From: Blautia sp.
GTDB lineage: Bacteria > Bacillota > Clostridia > Lachnospirales > Lachnospiraceae
NCBI GenBank assembly: GCA_023667395.1
Contig: JAMPAC010000020.1
Location: 1-50,170, forward strand
Direction: 5' to 3'
DNA: 50,170 nucleotides
Positions within the stretch are counted from its first letter, which is position 1; every line of letters begins with the position of its first letter. Below are positions 26,679-34,421 of the stretch, piece by piece. Under the pieces are notes generated by a model. It searched no databases, was not told the DNA's origin, and saw only the letters and a program-made list of their open reading frames with translations. The position numbers and the translations under genes are program-made.

Positions 26679-26707
26679 AGTATAGCCTTTTCTGTGGAAT
26701 ATGGCAA
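26679..26707 (-). promoter_or_regulatory. Promoter of the pectin-enzyme operon
   Basis: TTGCCA (26702-26707), 17 bases, TATACT (26679-26684), reading leftwards into the beta-propeller gene. The same sequence is copied at 29278-29306 and, with one -35 change, near 28064-28092. Confidence 0.65.
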
Positions 26708-26721
26708 TGAGGAAGTTTTTA

Positions 26722-26750
26722 TTGACAAAATCCTATTGATATGTTATTGT
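26722..26750 (+). promoter_or_regulatory. Promoter of nuclease copy 1
   Basis: TTGACA (26722-26727), 17 bases, TATTGT (26745-26750), 99 bases upstream of the ATG. An ATGCCAT/ATGGCAT hairpin (26764-26780) lies in the leader. Confidence 0.6.
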
Positions 26751-26849
26751 CCTATTATCTTATATGCCATTTGATGGCATCTTGCAGGGTCTTCGGTGTT
26801 TCACCAGATATCCCTCATTTATTTATACTGAATACAAAGGAGATATTTT

Positions 26850-27887
26850 ATGCATGATTATGACAATGCGTCACTGATCTTTCCGATAGTGCAACCGCTC
26901 CCGCAGGTACTTGGTGAACCCAGACTTAAAACGGAGATTCTGCGTCAGATCCAAAGCGACTCCGGCGCACATGCCGCTTTTCAGGCTCTCTCTGAGGAGG
27001 AGCGGGATGCTTTCCTAGGGTTCTGCATGGGCAACAGGGGCTTGAAGATCACTTACGACCCTTTTTTTCTCCATCTGTTTGACCCCGCCATTCACCCGGA
27101 CAGGTTGAACCGGCTGTTATCCTGCATTTTAAACCAGAAAGTTACGGTCCTGGAAGTTCTTCCGAGGGAACGACGCCGCATTTCGGAGGACAGTTCGCTT
27201 ATCATTATGGATATTCTGGTCCAGCTTTCCGACAACCGCCTGGTCAATGTGGAAATGCAGCGGATGGGATATGATTTCCCCATAGAAAGGGGATTCTGTT
27301 ATGGCGCGGACCTGCTGGTACGCCAATATGATATGGTTCGGAAAGAATACAAAGATAATAACCAAAATTTCTCGTACAGTCACATTGAACCTGTGTATAT
27401 TATTGTTTTTATGGAACAAAGTCCCCCTATTTTCCACAAATATCCTGACAAATACATGCATCGATCGCAGTTTGGTTTCGACAGCGGGCTGAAAACCAGA
27501 CAATTGGAAAACTTTATCTATATTCCACTTGATATTTTCCGGCAGATGGTTCATAATGAACTTACGGAACTGGATGCATGGATGTACTTTCTGGGGTCTG
27601 ACCATCCGGAAGACATACTGCGGATCATGAAACGATATCCGTTCTTCCAGGAACTATATTATGACATTGTTAAATTTCGCTACCAGCCAAAGGAGTTGAT
27701 TACTATGTTTTCTGAAGCACTATACATCATGGATCGGAATACAGTTCGATATATGGTCGACGAACTGAAAGCGGAATTATCCAAAAAAAATCTCGAGTTA
27801 TCCCAAAAGGATTCCGAGTTATCCCAAAAAGATTCCGAAATTAAGCGGCTGCGCGCCCGATTAGCGCAATATGAAAAAGGCACCTGA
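26850..27887 (+). CDS. Rpn-family PD-(D/E)XK nuclease/putative transposase, copy 1
   Basis: A 345-residue member of the Rpn/PDDEXK_2 family (recombination-promoting nuclease, often annotated as transposase). GLKITYDPFFLHLF opens the nuclease domain. Asp121 (MDILVQL) and Glu135-Met-Gln137 (NVEMQR) are the expected metal-binding residues. From about residue 310 it has a coiled-coil of heptads built on ELSQKDS/ELSQKNS. AAGGAG is near the ATG. The first 313 or so residues are identical to the copy at 29449-30507, while the coiled-coil has three heptads here and four there. Members promote recombination rather than classical transposition in the cases studied. Confidence 0.85.
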   Translation: MHDYDNASLIFPIVQPLPQVLGEPRLKTEILRQIQSDSGAHAAFQALSEEERDAFLGFCMGNRGLKITYDPFFLHLFDPAIHPDRLNRLLSCILNQKVTVLEVLPRERRRISEDSSLIIMDILVQLSDNRLVNVEMQRMGYDFPIERGFCYGADLLVRQYDMVRKEYKDNNQNFSYSHIEPVYIIVFMEQSPPIFHKYPDKYMHRSQFGFDSGLKTRQLENFIYIPLDIFRQMVHNELTELDAWMYFLGSDHPEDILRIMKRYPFFQELYYDIVKFRYQPKELITMFSEALYIMDRNTVRYMVDELKAELSKKNLELSQKDSELSQKDSEIKRLRARLAQYEKGT

Positions 27888-27901
27888 ACCTCTCAGGTGT
27901 C
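27879..27901 (+). terminator. Terminator of nuclease copy 1
   Basis: GGCACCTGA (27879-27887) and TCAGGTGTC (27893-27901) form a stem with one G-T pair, followed by TTTCC. The stop codon is inside the stem. Confidence 0.65.
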
Positions 27902-27920
27902 TTTCCATTTATAATCCTTA

Positions 27921-28050
27921 AAACACAATCCCTGAACTTTTCACAGCGCTGCCCATATCCGTCAGGATCAGTATACGCCTCAGCACGATCTGCAAAGGTT
28001 GCATCGTCTTACCCTTAGCACCGTCCTCCAGATAGATGAATGCCGGGAAA
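27921..28050 (-). pseudogene. Permease 3'-end fragment A
   Basis: This stretch matches the end of the full permease gene (30541-30800), with about 130 bases missing after the AGCGC(C/T)G segment and several substitutions. It stops at ATGAATGCCGGGAA, exactly where fragment B stops. It is a non-coding by-product of the tandem duplication. Confidence 0.8.
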
Positions 28051-28100
28051 GTTCTTTTCCTACAGTATAGCCTTTTCTGTGGAATATGGAAATGAGGAAG

Positions 28101-28162
28101 AAAACTTTATCTATACTTCACTTGATATTCTCCGGCGGATGGTTCATAATCAATTTACAGAG
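28101..28162 (+). pseudogene. Remnant of a third Rpn-family nuclease gene
   Basis: AAAACTTTATCTATA and the following bases align with 27507-27568 of copy 1, with about eight substitutions. The 5' half and the 3' end are absent. It is joined directly to the copied promoter region. Confidence 0.75.
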
Positions 28163-28196
28163 TTTTTTGAATTCTAATGAGTGAAAGGAGACCTTT

Positions 28197-29201
28197 GTGG
28201 ATCAGAATTTTTACAATGAAATAAGAAATATTTTGCTTTCTGCAAGAACCAAAGTTTACCAGACCGCTAATTTTGCAATGGTTGAAGCATACTGGAATAT
28301 CGGAAAGTCTATTATAGAAGAACAGGGCGGAAACGAAAAAGCCGAATATGGTACGGGACTGTTAAAGGAACTCTCAAAGCAGATGACGCATGATTTTGGA
28401 AAAGGATTCACGGTTGCAAATTTAAAAAATATGCGTCAGTTCTATTTAACATTTCCAAATGGCTACGCGCTGCGTAGCGAATTGAGTTGGACTCATTACC
28501 GTCTTTTAATGCGTGTGGAAAATAATCATGCACGGGAGTTTTATATGCAGGAAGCTGTGAAATCAGGGTGGAGTACCAGACAGCTTGAACGCCAGATAAA
28601 TACATTCTTTTATGAAAGACTGCTTTCCAGTCAAAATAAGGAAAAGGTTGCTGCTGAAATTCAGACATTGGAGGCAGCCAAAATGCCCGAAGATATTATT
28701 CGTGACCCTTATGTACTTGAATTCCTCGGATTAAATCCAAATGATGATTTCTATGAGAGTGATTTGGAACAGGCATTGATTACTCATCTGCAGAAGTTTC
28801 TGTTAGAATTGGGCAGGGGATTTTCTTTTGTTGCCAGGCAAAAGAGGATCACCTTTGACGGACGACATTTTTGGATTGATCTTGTGTTCTACAATTATAT
28901 CCTGAAATGTTTTGTGCTGATTGATTTGAAGGTTGGCGATTTGACGCATCAGGATTTGGGGCAAATGCAGATGTATGTCCACTATTATGAGCGTGAGTTG
29001 ATGAATGAGGGAGATAATCCGCCGATTGGGATTGTTTTATGTGCGGACAAAAGTGAATCAGTGGTTAGATTTACCTTGCCGGAGAATGAGACACAGATTT
29101 TCGCTTCTAAATATAAATTATATTTGCCGAGCGAGGAAGAATTGCTACAGGAATTAAGACGGGAATATCGGGCGTTAGAGCATGAAAAGTTTACAGACTG
29201 A
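28197..29201 (+). CDS. DUF1016/YhcG-type PD-(D/E)XK nuclease
   Basis: A 334-residue protein with the DUF1016 N-terminal helical domain (YWNIGKSIIEEQGG, LKELSKQMTHDFGKGF) and the C-terminal YhcG nuclease domain. The active site reads Asp228 (WIDLVFYN), then Asp243-Leu-Lys245 (LIDLKVGDL), with Gln256 after it. The usual Glu of E-x-K is Asp here, a permitted family variant. Start is GTG at 28197, with AAAGGAG six bases upstream. Such proteins are linked to restriction systems and mobile elements, but no methylase or restriction partner is present. The gene sits inside a degraded Rpn unit, and its base composition is more AT-rich than its neighbours, suggesting transfer. Confidence 0.85.
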   Translation: MDQNFYNEIRNILLSARTKVYQTANFAMVEAYWNIGKSIIEEQGGNEKAEYGTGLLKELSKQMTHDFGKGFTVANLKNMRQFYLTFPNGYALRSELSWTHYRLLMRVENNHAREFYMQEAVKSGWSTRQLERQINTFFYERLLSSQNKEKVAAEIQTLEAAKMPEDIIRDPYVLEFLGLNPNDDFYESDLEQALITHLQKFLLELGRGFSFVARQKRITFDGRHFWIDLVFYNYILKCFVLIDLKVGDLTHQDLGQMQMYVHYYERELMNEGDNPPIGIVLCADKSESVVRFTLPENETQIFASKYKLYLPSEEELLQELRREYRALEHEKFTD

Positions 29202-29209
29202 TTTAGAAA

Positions 29210-29263
29210 AGGCTGCATCGTCTTACCCTTTGCATCGTCATCCAGATAGATGAATGACGGGCA
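29210..29263 (-). pseudogene. Permease 3'-end fragment B
   Basis: About 54 bases match the full permease gene at roughly 30747-30800 and stop at the same junction as fragment A (ATGAATG followed by CGGG). It lies between the DUF1016 gene and tandem unit 3. Confidence 0.75.
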
Positions 29264-29277
29264 AGTTCTTTTTCTAC

Positions 29278-29306
29278 AGTATAGCCTTTTCTGTGGAATA
29301 TGGCAA
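29278..29306 (-). promoter_or_regulatory. Copied pectin-operon promoter, now facing the DUF1016 gene
   Basis: The TTGCCA, 17, TATACT promoter of 26679-26707 is duplicated here unchanged. It would transcribe leftwards, antisense through permease fragment B and the DUF1016 gene. Confidence 0.55.
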
Positions 29307-29320
29307 TGAGGAAGTTTTTA

Positions 29321-29349
29321 TTGACAAAATCCTATTGATATGTTATTGT
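29321..29349 (+). promoter_or_regulatory. Promoter of nuclease copy 2
   Basis: TTGACA, 17 bases, TATTGT, identical to the promoter of copy 1 and offset by 2599 bases. Confidence 0.6.
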
Positions 29350-29448
29350 CCTATTATCTTATATGCCATTTGATGGCATCTTGCAGGGTCTTCGGTGTTT
29401 CACCAGATATCCCTCATTTATTTATACTGAATACAAAGGAGATATTTT

Positions 29449-30507
29449 ATGCATGATTATGACAATGCGTCACTGATCTTTCCGATAGTGCAACCGCTCC
29501 CGCAGGTACTTGGTGAACCCAGACTTAAAACGGAGATTCTGCGTCAGATCCAAAGCGACTCCGGCGCACATGCCGCTTTTCAGGCTCTCTCTGAGGAGGA
29601 GCGGGATGCTTTCCTAGGGTTCTGCATGGGCAACAGGGGCTTGAAGATCACTTACGACCCTTTTTTTCTCCATCTGTTTGACCCCGCCATTCACCCGGAC
29701 AGGTTGAACCGGCTGTTATCCTGCATTTTAAACCAGAAAGTTACGGTCCTGGAAGTTCTTCCGAGGGAACGACGCCGCATTTCGGAGGACAGTTCGCTTA
29801 TCATTATGGATATTCTGGTCCAGCTTTCCGACAACCGCCTGGTCAATGTGGAAATGCAGCGGATGGGATATGATTTCCCCATAGAAAGGGGATTCTGTTA
29901 TGGCGCGGACCTGCTGGTACGCCAATATGATATGGTTCGGAAAGAATACAAAGATAATAACCAAAATTTCTCGTACAGTCACATTGAACCTGTGTATATT
30001 ATTGTTTTTATGGAACAAAGTCCCCCTATTTTCCACAAATATCCTGACAAATACATGCATCGATCGCAGTTTGGTTTCGACAGCGGGCTGAAAACCAGAC
30101 AATTGGAAAACTTTATCTATATTCCACTTGATATTTTCCGGCAGATGGTTCATAATGAACTTACGGAACTGGATGCATGGATGTACTTTCTGGGGTCTGA
30201 CCATCCGGAAGACATACTGCGGATCATGAAACGATATCCGTTCTTCCAGGAACTATATTATGACATTGTTAAATTTCGCTACCAGCCAAAGGAGTTGATT
30301 ACTATGTTTTCTGAAGCACTATACATCATGGATCGGAATACAGTTCGGTATATGGTCGACGAATTGAAAGCGGAGTTATCCCAAAAAAATCTCGAGTTAT
30401 CCCAAAAGAATTCCGAGTTATCCCAAAAAGAGTCCGAGTTATCCCAAAAAGAGTCCGAAATCGAACGACTGCGCGCCCGATTAGCGCAATATGAAAAAGA
30501 CACCTGA
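29449..30507 (+). CDS. Rpn-family PD-(D/E)XK nuclease/putative transposase, copy 2
   Basis: A 352-residue near-duplicate of the gene at 26850. Residues 1 to about 313 are the same, including the Asp121 and Glu135-x-Gln137 active-site positions. The C-terminal coiled-coil has one more seven-residue repeat and reads ELSQKNS, ELSQKES, ELSQKES before EIERLRARL. The 21-base length difference is thus one heptad unit. It has the same upstream promoter and the same ribosome site as copy 1. The gene points towards the permease gene on the other strand, and the two share a terminator. Confidence 0.85.
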   Translation: MHDYDNASLIFPIVQPLPQVLGEPRLKTEILRQIQSDSGAHAAFQALSEEERDAFLGFCMGNRGLKITYDPFFLHLFDPAIHPDRLNRLLSCILNQKVTVLEVLPRERRRISEDSSLIIMDILVQLSDNRLVNVEMQRMGYDFPIERGFCYGADLLVRQYDMVRKEYKDNNQNFSYSHIEPVYIIVFMEQSPPIFHKYPDKYMHRSQFGFDSGLKTRQLENFIYIPLDIFRQMVHNELTELDAWMYFLGSDHPEDILRIMKRYPFFQELYYDIVKFRYQPKELITMFSEALYIMDRNTVRYMVDELKAELSQKNLELSQKNSELSQKESELSQKESEIERLRARLAQYEKDT

Positions 30508-30524
30508 ATCTCTCAGGTGTCTTT
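30496..30524. terminator. Bidirectional terminator between nuclease copy 2 and the permease
   Basis: GACACCTGA (30499-30507) and TCAGGTGTC (30513-30521) pair perfectly. TTT follows on the plus strand and TTTTT on the minus strand. It can end both the nuclease transcript and the ABC transporter transcript. Confidence 0.8.
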
Positions 30525-30552
30525 CCATTTATAATCCTTAAAACACAATCCC

Positions 30553-31473
30553 TTAACCCTTCACAGCGCCGACCATAACGCCCTTTGTAAAATACTTCTG
30601 CAGGAAAGGATACAGACACAAAATAGGCACTGTGGAAACGATGATGGTCGCGTACTTGATGGTCTCGGCGATCTGGGCTGCATCATCGGCGCCGCCCGTA
30701 TCCGTCATATCCGTCAGGATCAGGATACGCCTCAGTACAATCTGCAAGGGCTGCATGGTCTTACCCTTTGCATCGTCATCCAGATAGATGAATGCCGGGA
30801 ACCAGGAATTCCAGTGCGCAACGCCGTAGTACAATACCAGCACGGCAATGGTTGCCTTACACAGGGGAACCAATATCTTCCACAAAATGGTCATATGCCC
30901 CGCGCCGTCCAACATGGCGGATTCTGTCAGGGCATCGTCGATACCCGACATGGCGGTCCTCATGATGATCAGGTTGTAAGTACTCAGGGCGCCGTGAAGC
31001 AGGAGCACCCAACGCGTATTGTACAGGTGCAGATCCTGGATATTCAGGTATCCGGGGATCATACCGCCTGAGAAATACATGGTAAACATAATAAAAATGG
31101 TAAAGAACGTCTTGCCGGGCAGGTTCTTTCTGGAAAGGAAGTAAGCTGCCAGCAGGGTCATGAAAATATTGATGGCGGTACCGGCCACCACATAGAAGAT
31201 CGTATTTCCATAACCGGTCCAGATCGCTTTCGTGTTAAATACATACTCATATGCCTTTGTGCTCCATCCCAGAGGCAGCATCAACGCTTCCGGATGGGAC
31301 ATCAACAGGTTTGACTCACTGAACGACGCCACTATAACATACCAGAAAGGATAAAGGCAGGCTATCGTGAACAAGGACAGTATGATAATATTGCACACAT
31401 TAAAGATGTTTTCACCACGGCTGTGCTTTACCTTGGGGCTGGAGTCCATCATATCTCTATCTTTTTTTGCCAT
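30553..31473 (-). CDS. Sugar ABC transporter permease, YtcP/LplC type
   Basis: A 306-residue inner-membrane protein with six hydrophobic segments. The EAA loop that docks the ATPase is visible (SAMLDGAGHMTILWKILVPL). It belongs to the carbohydrate-uptake-1 permease group, and the MesH-like C-terminus FTKGVMVGAVKG is typical. GGAGG lies nine bases before the ATG. It is the third gene of a binding protein, permease, permease operon. No ATPase gene is present, and such systems often borrow a shared MsmK-type ATPase. Fragments of its 3' end are duplicated at 27921-28050 and 29210-29263. Confidence 0.92.
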   Translation of the reverse strand: MAKKDRDMMDSSPKVKHSRGENIFNVCNIIILSLFTIACLYPFWYVIVASFSESNLLMSHPEALMLPLGWSTKAYEYVFNTKAIWTGYGNTIFYVVAGTAINIFMTLLAAYFLSRKNLPGKTFFTIFIMFTMYFSGGMIPGYLNIQDLHLYNTRWVLLLHGALSTYNLIIMRTAMSGIDDALTESAMLDGAGHMTILWKILVPLCKATIAVLVLYYGVAHWNSWFPAFIYLDDDAKGKTMQPLQIVLRRILILTDMTDTGGADDAAQIAETIKYATIIVSTVPILCLYPFLQKYFTKGVMVGAVKG

Positions 31474-31488
31474 ATTCTCACGCCTCCC

Positions 31489-32442
31489 TTACCACAAGCT
31501 TGTTTCCGTAGTCTTCTTACTGATCTGGTTCGCAATGATGACCAGAATAAAGTTGACTACCGAGTTAAACAGACCTACTGCCGTTGAGAAAGAGAACTGC
31601 CTGTTCAGCAGACCCATTCTATATACATAGGTTGAAATGATATCAGCCACATCATAAATTCCTTCGTTATACAGCAAGAGTGTCTTCTCATATCCGATAC
31701 CCATGATCTGACCCACACGCATGATCAGCATGATGATGATGGTGGGAAGGATGCTGGGGATCGTAACATGCAGCGTCTGTTTCCAGCGGTTCGCGCCGTC
31801 CACCCTGGCTGCGTCATACAATTCGGAATCGATGCTGGTCAGAGCCGCCAGATATACAATGGAACCCCAGCCTGCACCCTGCCAGATATTGGAAATAACA
31901 TAGATCGGAATCCAGTATTTCCCGTTGGCCAGCAGGTTGCCTCCCTCATATCCGAAAAGCGACATAAATGCCGTAATAAAACCGTTTCCGCCTACAAACT
32001 GACGAACCATTGCACACAATACCACCATGGATACGAAGTGGGGCATATAAGTGATACTCTGTACAATCTTGGAAAATTTCTTGCTGCGCAGTTCATTGAT
32101 CAGCAGCGCCAGAATAATGGGAATAGGGAAACCGATCAACAAAGTCGCAAAACTCAGCTTCAAGGTATTTGCGAGCAGACGCCCGAAATAATAGCCCGTG
32201 AAGAAATCCTTGAAGTGCTGTAAACCCACCCAGTCATTAAAGTCTATGCCTCTTCTGGGATTGTAGTCCATAAAGGCAATGATGACACCGTACATAGGCT
32301 TATAGTGGAATAATACATAATAGAGAATAACGGGAAGAAGCATAAAATAAACCGCTTTGTTTTTCCTTATGATCTTCCATGACCTCGCCCAATTCGCTTT
32401 CCGATTAACCTTAGCCGGTGCAGAAACCTTGTCTTTTCCCAT
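31489..32442 (-). CDS. Sugar ABC transporter permease, YteP/LplB type
   Basis: A 317-residue permease with about six membrane segments; the partner of the gene at 30553. It has the family opening RSWKIIRKNKAVYFMLLPV and LFHYKPMYGVIIAF, and the EAA loop AARVDGANRWKQTLHVTIPS. The ATG at 32442 is preceded by AGGAGG with seven bases spacing; the frame extends upstream, but that part lies in a terminator-like hairpin. Relatives (LplB, YteP) import pectin or alginate-like oligosaccharides, which fits the downstream enzymes. Confidence 0.93.
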   Translation of the reverse strand: MGKDKVSAPAKVNRKANWARSWKIIRKNKAVYFMLLPVILYYVLFHYKPMYGVIIAFMDYNPRRGIDFNDWVGLQHFKDFFTGYYFGRLLANTLKLSFATLLIGFPIPIILALLINELRSKKFSKIVQSITYMPHFVSMVVLCAMVRQFVGGNGFITAFMSLFGYEGGNLLANGKYWIPIYVISNIWQGAGWGSIVYLAALTSIDSELYDAARVDGANRWKQTLHVTIPSILPTIIIMLIMRVGQIMGIGYEKTLLLYNEGIYDVADIISTYVYRMGLLNRQFSFSTAVGLFNSVVNFILVIIANQISKKTTETSLW

Positions 32443-32474
32443 GCACAATCCTCCTATCGAGATGATAAGGACAG

Positions 32475-32506
32475 AAAAGCCAGCTGCTGCATCAGCAGCA
32501 GCCGGC
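32475..32506 (-). terminator. Attenuator-like hairpin between binding-protein and permease genes
   Basis: GCTGCTGC (32483-32490) and GCAGCAGC (32495-32502), extended by GCC/GGC, form a strong stem followed by TTTTCT on the minus strand. Partial termination here would give more binding protein than permease, a common arrangement in such operons. Confidence 0.65.
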
Positions 32507-32546
32507 CTGTCTAATCTCCACATCTTACTATTTATTTTCTGCGGAC

Positions 32547-34343
32547 TTATCTTGCATTGTAACGGTCAAGCGCTGCCTGTTGGAGTTCGATCATCCTGTC
32601 AACGCCCTGATCCTTGATCTGAGCAACGTATGCATCCCACTCAGCCATCACATCGGAAGAACCGTTCAGAACTTTACCACGGAACTCTGTTACAGCGGTA
32701 TCTACTACAGCATTCAGCTTAGCGTACTCATCTGATTCGTCAGGAGTCATGGTTACAGGAGGCATGATCGTACCACTTACATCATTGGTAGCCCAGAGGG
32801 AAACTGCTGCCTTCTGCTGCTCGGTTGCGTAGTAACCAAGGATATATGCAGGATCCTGAATGAAAGCGCCTGACATGTTCGCACGACCATGATGAGCCAT
32901 CTCTACTGCGATATTATCAGCATTCATAATGGAATCAGCATATTTAGCTGCGGTACCGTAAGAAGTCTCCTCAAATCCGTTGTATGCAACGCCTTCTTCA
33001 CCAAAATTGATCTCATTGTGTCCAGCCTCGGTATAGCAGAAGTTCAGGAATGCTGCTGCAACCTCAGGATTCTTGCAGTCTGCGGTAATAGCCGCATGTG
33101 CCTTGGAACCTGTAGCATAATCGGTGGAACCGCCGCTGTACTGAACAGCCTGACCTGCGGTCAATACGGGGAAGTTCACGCCAACCAGTTCGAAATTCTC
33201 ACCATAAGTAGCGGGCTCTGCCCATGCTGCGGTATTCCAGGAACCCATTCTGGAACCAAGTGCACCGTAGCTGATCGCGGAATCACCGTTCATGATATCC
33301 GCCTTGGTGTTAGCACTGGTCCACTCTGCGGAATCAGGATCAACCAGGCCTGCATCCATCCATGCCTTAACCTGTGCCAGCATGTCCCTGTAGCCCTCTT
33401 CCATGGGACCATAGTGAACCTTGCCGTCCTCAGCGGATACATACATACCGCTTCTGAAACTCCATGCACCGGGCATCAGGTTCATCATGTAGCCTGTGCT
33501 CTCGAAAGAAAGAGGATGCTCAACGCCGTTCTCTTTCATGGCGGTCATAACTTCTGTCCACTTGTCGATGGTGGTCAGGTCTTCTACCTTATAGCCGGCC
33601 GCCTCTACCAGATCCTTACGAACGATCGGTCCGGATGTGGTGCACAGTAACGCACTGCCGCGGGTAAACGGGAAGCAATAGTAATGGCCGTCGTCAGTCT
33701 TGATAGCGGTATCCAGGGAAGGATTATCCTGCAGGTACTGCCAAAGGTCTGCCGCGGGGCCGTCAGGTGTGATCAGGTCATCCAGCCAAATCACAACGCC
33801 ATCCGCCTCTGCCTGGGAAGGTCCACCGGGATATCCGGCTGTCCACTCCCACTCAATAATGTCGGGAAGGGTGCTGCCTGTGGTCATCAGGTTGAATGCG
33901 GTAGTAACCTCATCACTCTTTGTGGTAGCAGGTCCCTGGAACTCTACTTCGATACCTGTCAGTTCCTGCCAACGCTGAGCCCACAGAGTCATCTGAACGG
34001 AATCAGGTGTTTCCGCATGGTTCATTACGTTGCTGGAAACGCTCATCCAGTATGTAAGCTTCACGCCTGCGCCGTCTGCGTAGGGATACTGTACATAGCT
34101 GCTTCGGGGCGTTGTCAATGCGCCGGGCTTACCCTGTTCTGCATCGCTCAGTGCGGGAAGCAGTTCTGCGCCTGAATCTGCAGCTGCACTGCTTGCATCT
34201 GCAGCGGTACTGCCCGCCGCCTGGCTGCTGGAGTCACTGGGGGGGGCACTTGATGCGTTGCTGTCATCGCCACCGCCGCAGCCTGCCAGCATGGAGACTG
34301 CCAGTACGGAAGCTGTCGCAACAGACAAAAATTTCTTCTTCAT
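32547..34343 (-). CDS. Extracellular sugar-binding lipoprotein, LplA/YtcQ type
   Basis: A 598-residue solute-binding protein. The lipobox LAGC places the lipid anchor at Cys22, and a Ser/Ala-rich linker follows to about residue 60. The rest is a family-1 binding-protein fold. It would capture the oligosaccharide outside the membrane and pass it to the two permeases downstream. AGGAGG precedes the ATG. A C8 tract (plus-strand G8 at 34239-34246) lies in the linker, where a slip would frameshift the protein. The ligand is inferred to be pectin-derived from the enzymes in the same region. Confidence 0.93.
   Translation of the reverse strand: MKKKFLSVATASVLAVSMLAGCGGGDDSNASSAPPSDSSSQAAGSTAADASSAAADSGAELLPALSDAEQGKPGALTTPRSSYVQYPYADGAGVKLTYWMSVSSNVMNHAETPDSVQMTLWAQRWQELTGIEVEFQGPATTKSDEVTTAFNLMTTGSTLPDIIEWEWTAGYPGGPSQAEADGVVIWLDDLITPDGPAADLWQYLQDNPSLDTAIKTDDGHYYCFPFTRGSALLCTTSGPIVRKDLVEAAGYKVEDLTTIDKWTEVMTAMKENGVEHPLSFESTGYMMNLMPGAWSFRSGMYVSAEDGKVHYGPMEEGYRDMLAQVKAWMDAGLVDPDSAEWTSANTKADIMNGDSAISYGALGSRMGSWNTAAWAEPATYGENFELVGVNFPVLTAGQAVQYSGGSTDYATGSKAHAAITADCKNPEVAAAFLNFCYTEAGHNEINFGEEGVAYNGFEETSYGTAAKYADSIMNADNIAVEMAHHGRANMSGAFIQDPAYILGYYATEQQKAAVSLWATNDVSGTIMPPVTMTPDESDEYAKLNAVVDTAVTEFRGKVLNGSSDVMAEWDAYVAQIKDQGVDRMIELQQAALDRYNAR
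34239..34246 (-). repeat. C8 homopolymer in the lipoprotein linker
   Basis: Eight C residues in the coding strand, encoding Pro-Pro within SSAPPSDSS just after the lipobox. The surrounding plus-strand 15-mer (34238-34252) is the same as at the G8 tract of the glycosyltransferase. Confidence 0.8.
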
Positions 34344-34421
34344 TTTTTTTCCTCCTGTTTTCGCTCATAAAAGCTTGTTGTTGTACACATTATGATATCA
34401 TCAAAATGTAAGTACTTTCAC

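Larger units (their letters stand above)
26667..28051 (+). mobile_element. Tandem unit 1 of the nuclease island
   Basis: The unit consists of the copied upstream region, the Rpn-like nuclease gene, its terminator and a truncated 3' end of the sugar-permease gene. It ends at the permease sequence ATGAATGCCGGGAA, where the next unit begins. Units 1 and 3 are offset by 2599 bases, and 26667-27748 reads identically to 29266-30347. No terminal inverted repeats were found. Confidence 0.75.
28052..29265 (+). mobile_element. Tandem unit 2 with DUF1016 gene in place of the Rpn nuclease
   Basis: The left end repeats the shared upstream segment (28052-28100). It jumps directly to a degenerate internal piece of the Rpn gene (28101-28162), then carries a DUF1016 nuclease gene and ends with permease fragment B at the same junction as unit 1. 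Most of the original nuclease gene is missing. Confidence 0.7.
29266..30534 (+). mobile_element. Tandem unit 3, joined to the intact permease gene
   Basis: Its sequence is the same as unit 1 from 29266 to 30347. Beyond the terminator it continues into the complete permease gene, so this is probably the parental permease-side junction of the duplication. Confidence 0.75.

Noticed and set aside
27092-27605. Open frames opposite both Rpn genes
   Set aside because: They occur identically in both copies only because the genes are identical; they have no start signals.
26850-30507. A classical insertion sequence
   Set aside because: No terminal inverted repeats or target duplications are seen. 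The duplicated segment includes host permease sequence, which fits tandem duplication better.
34403-34420. A CcpA cre site in the transporter promoter
   Set aside because: The palindrome AAGTACTT lacks the central CG and the flanking pattern of the cre consensus.
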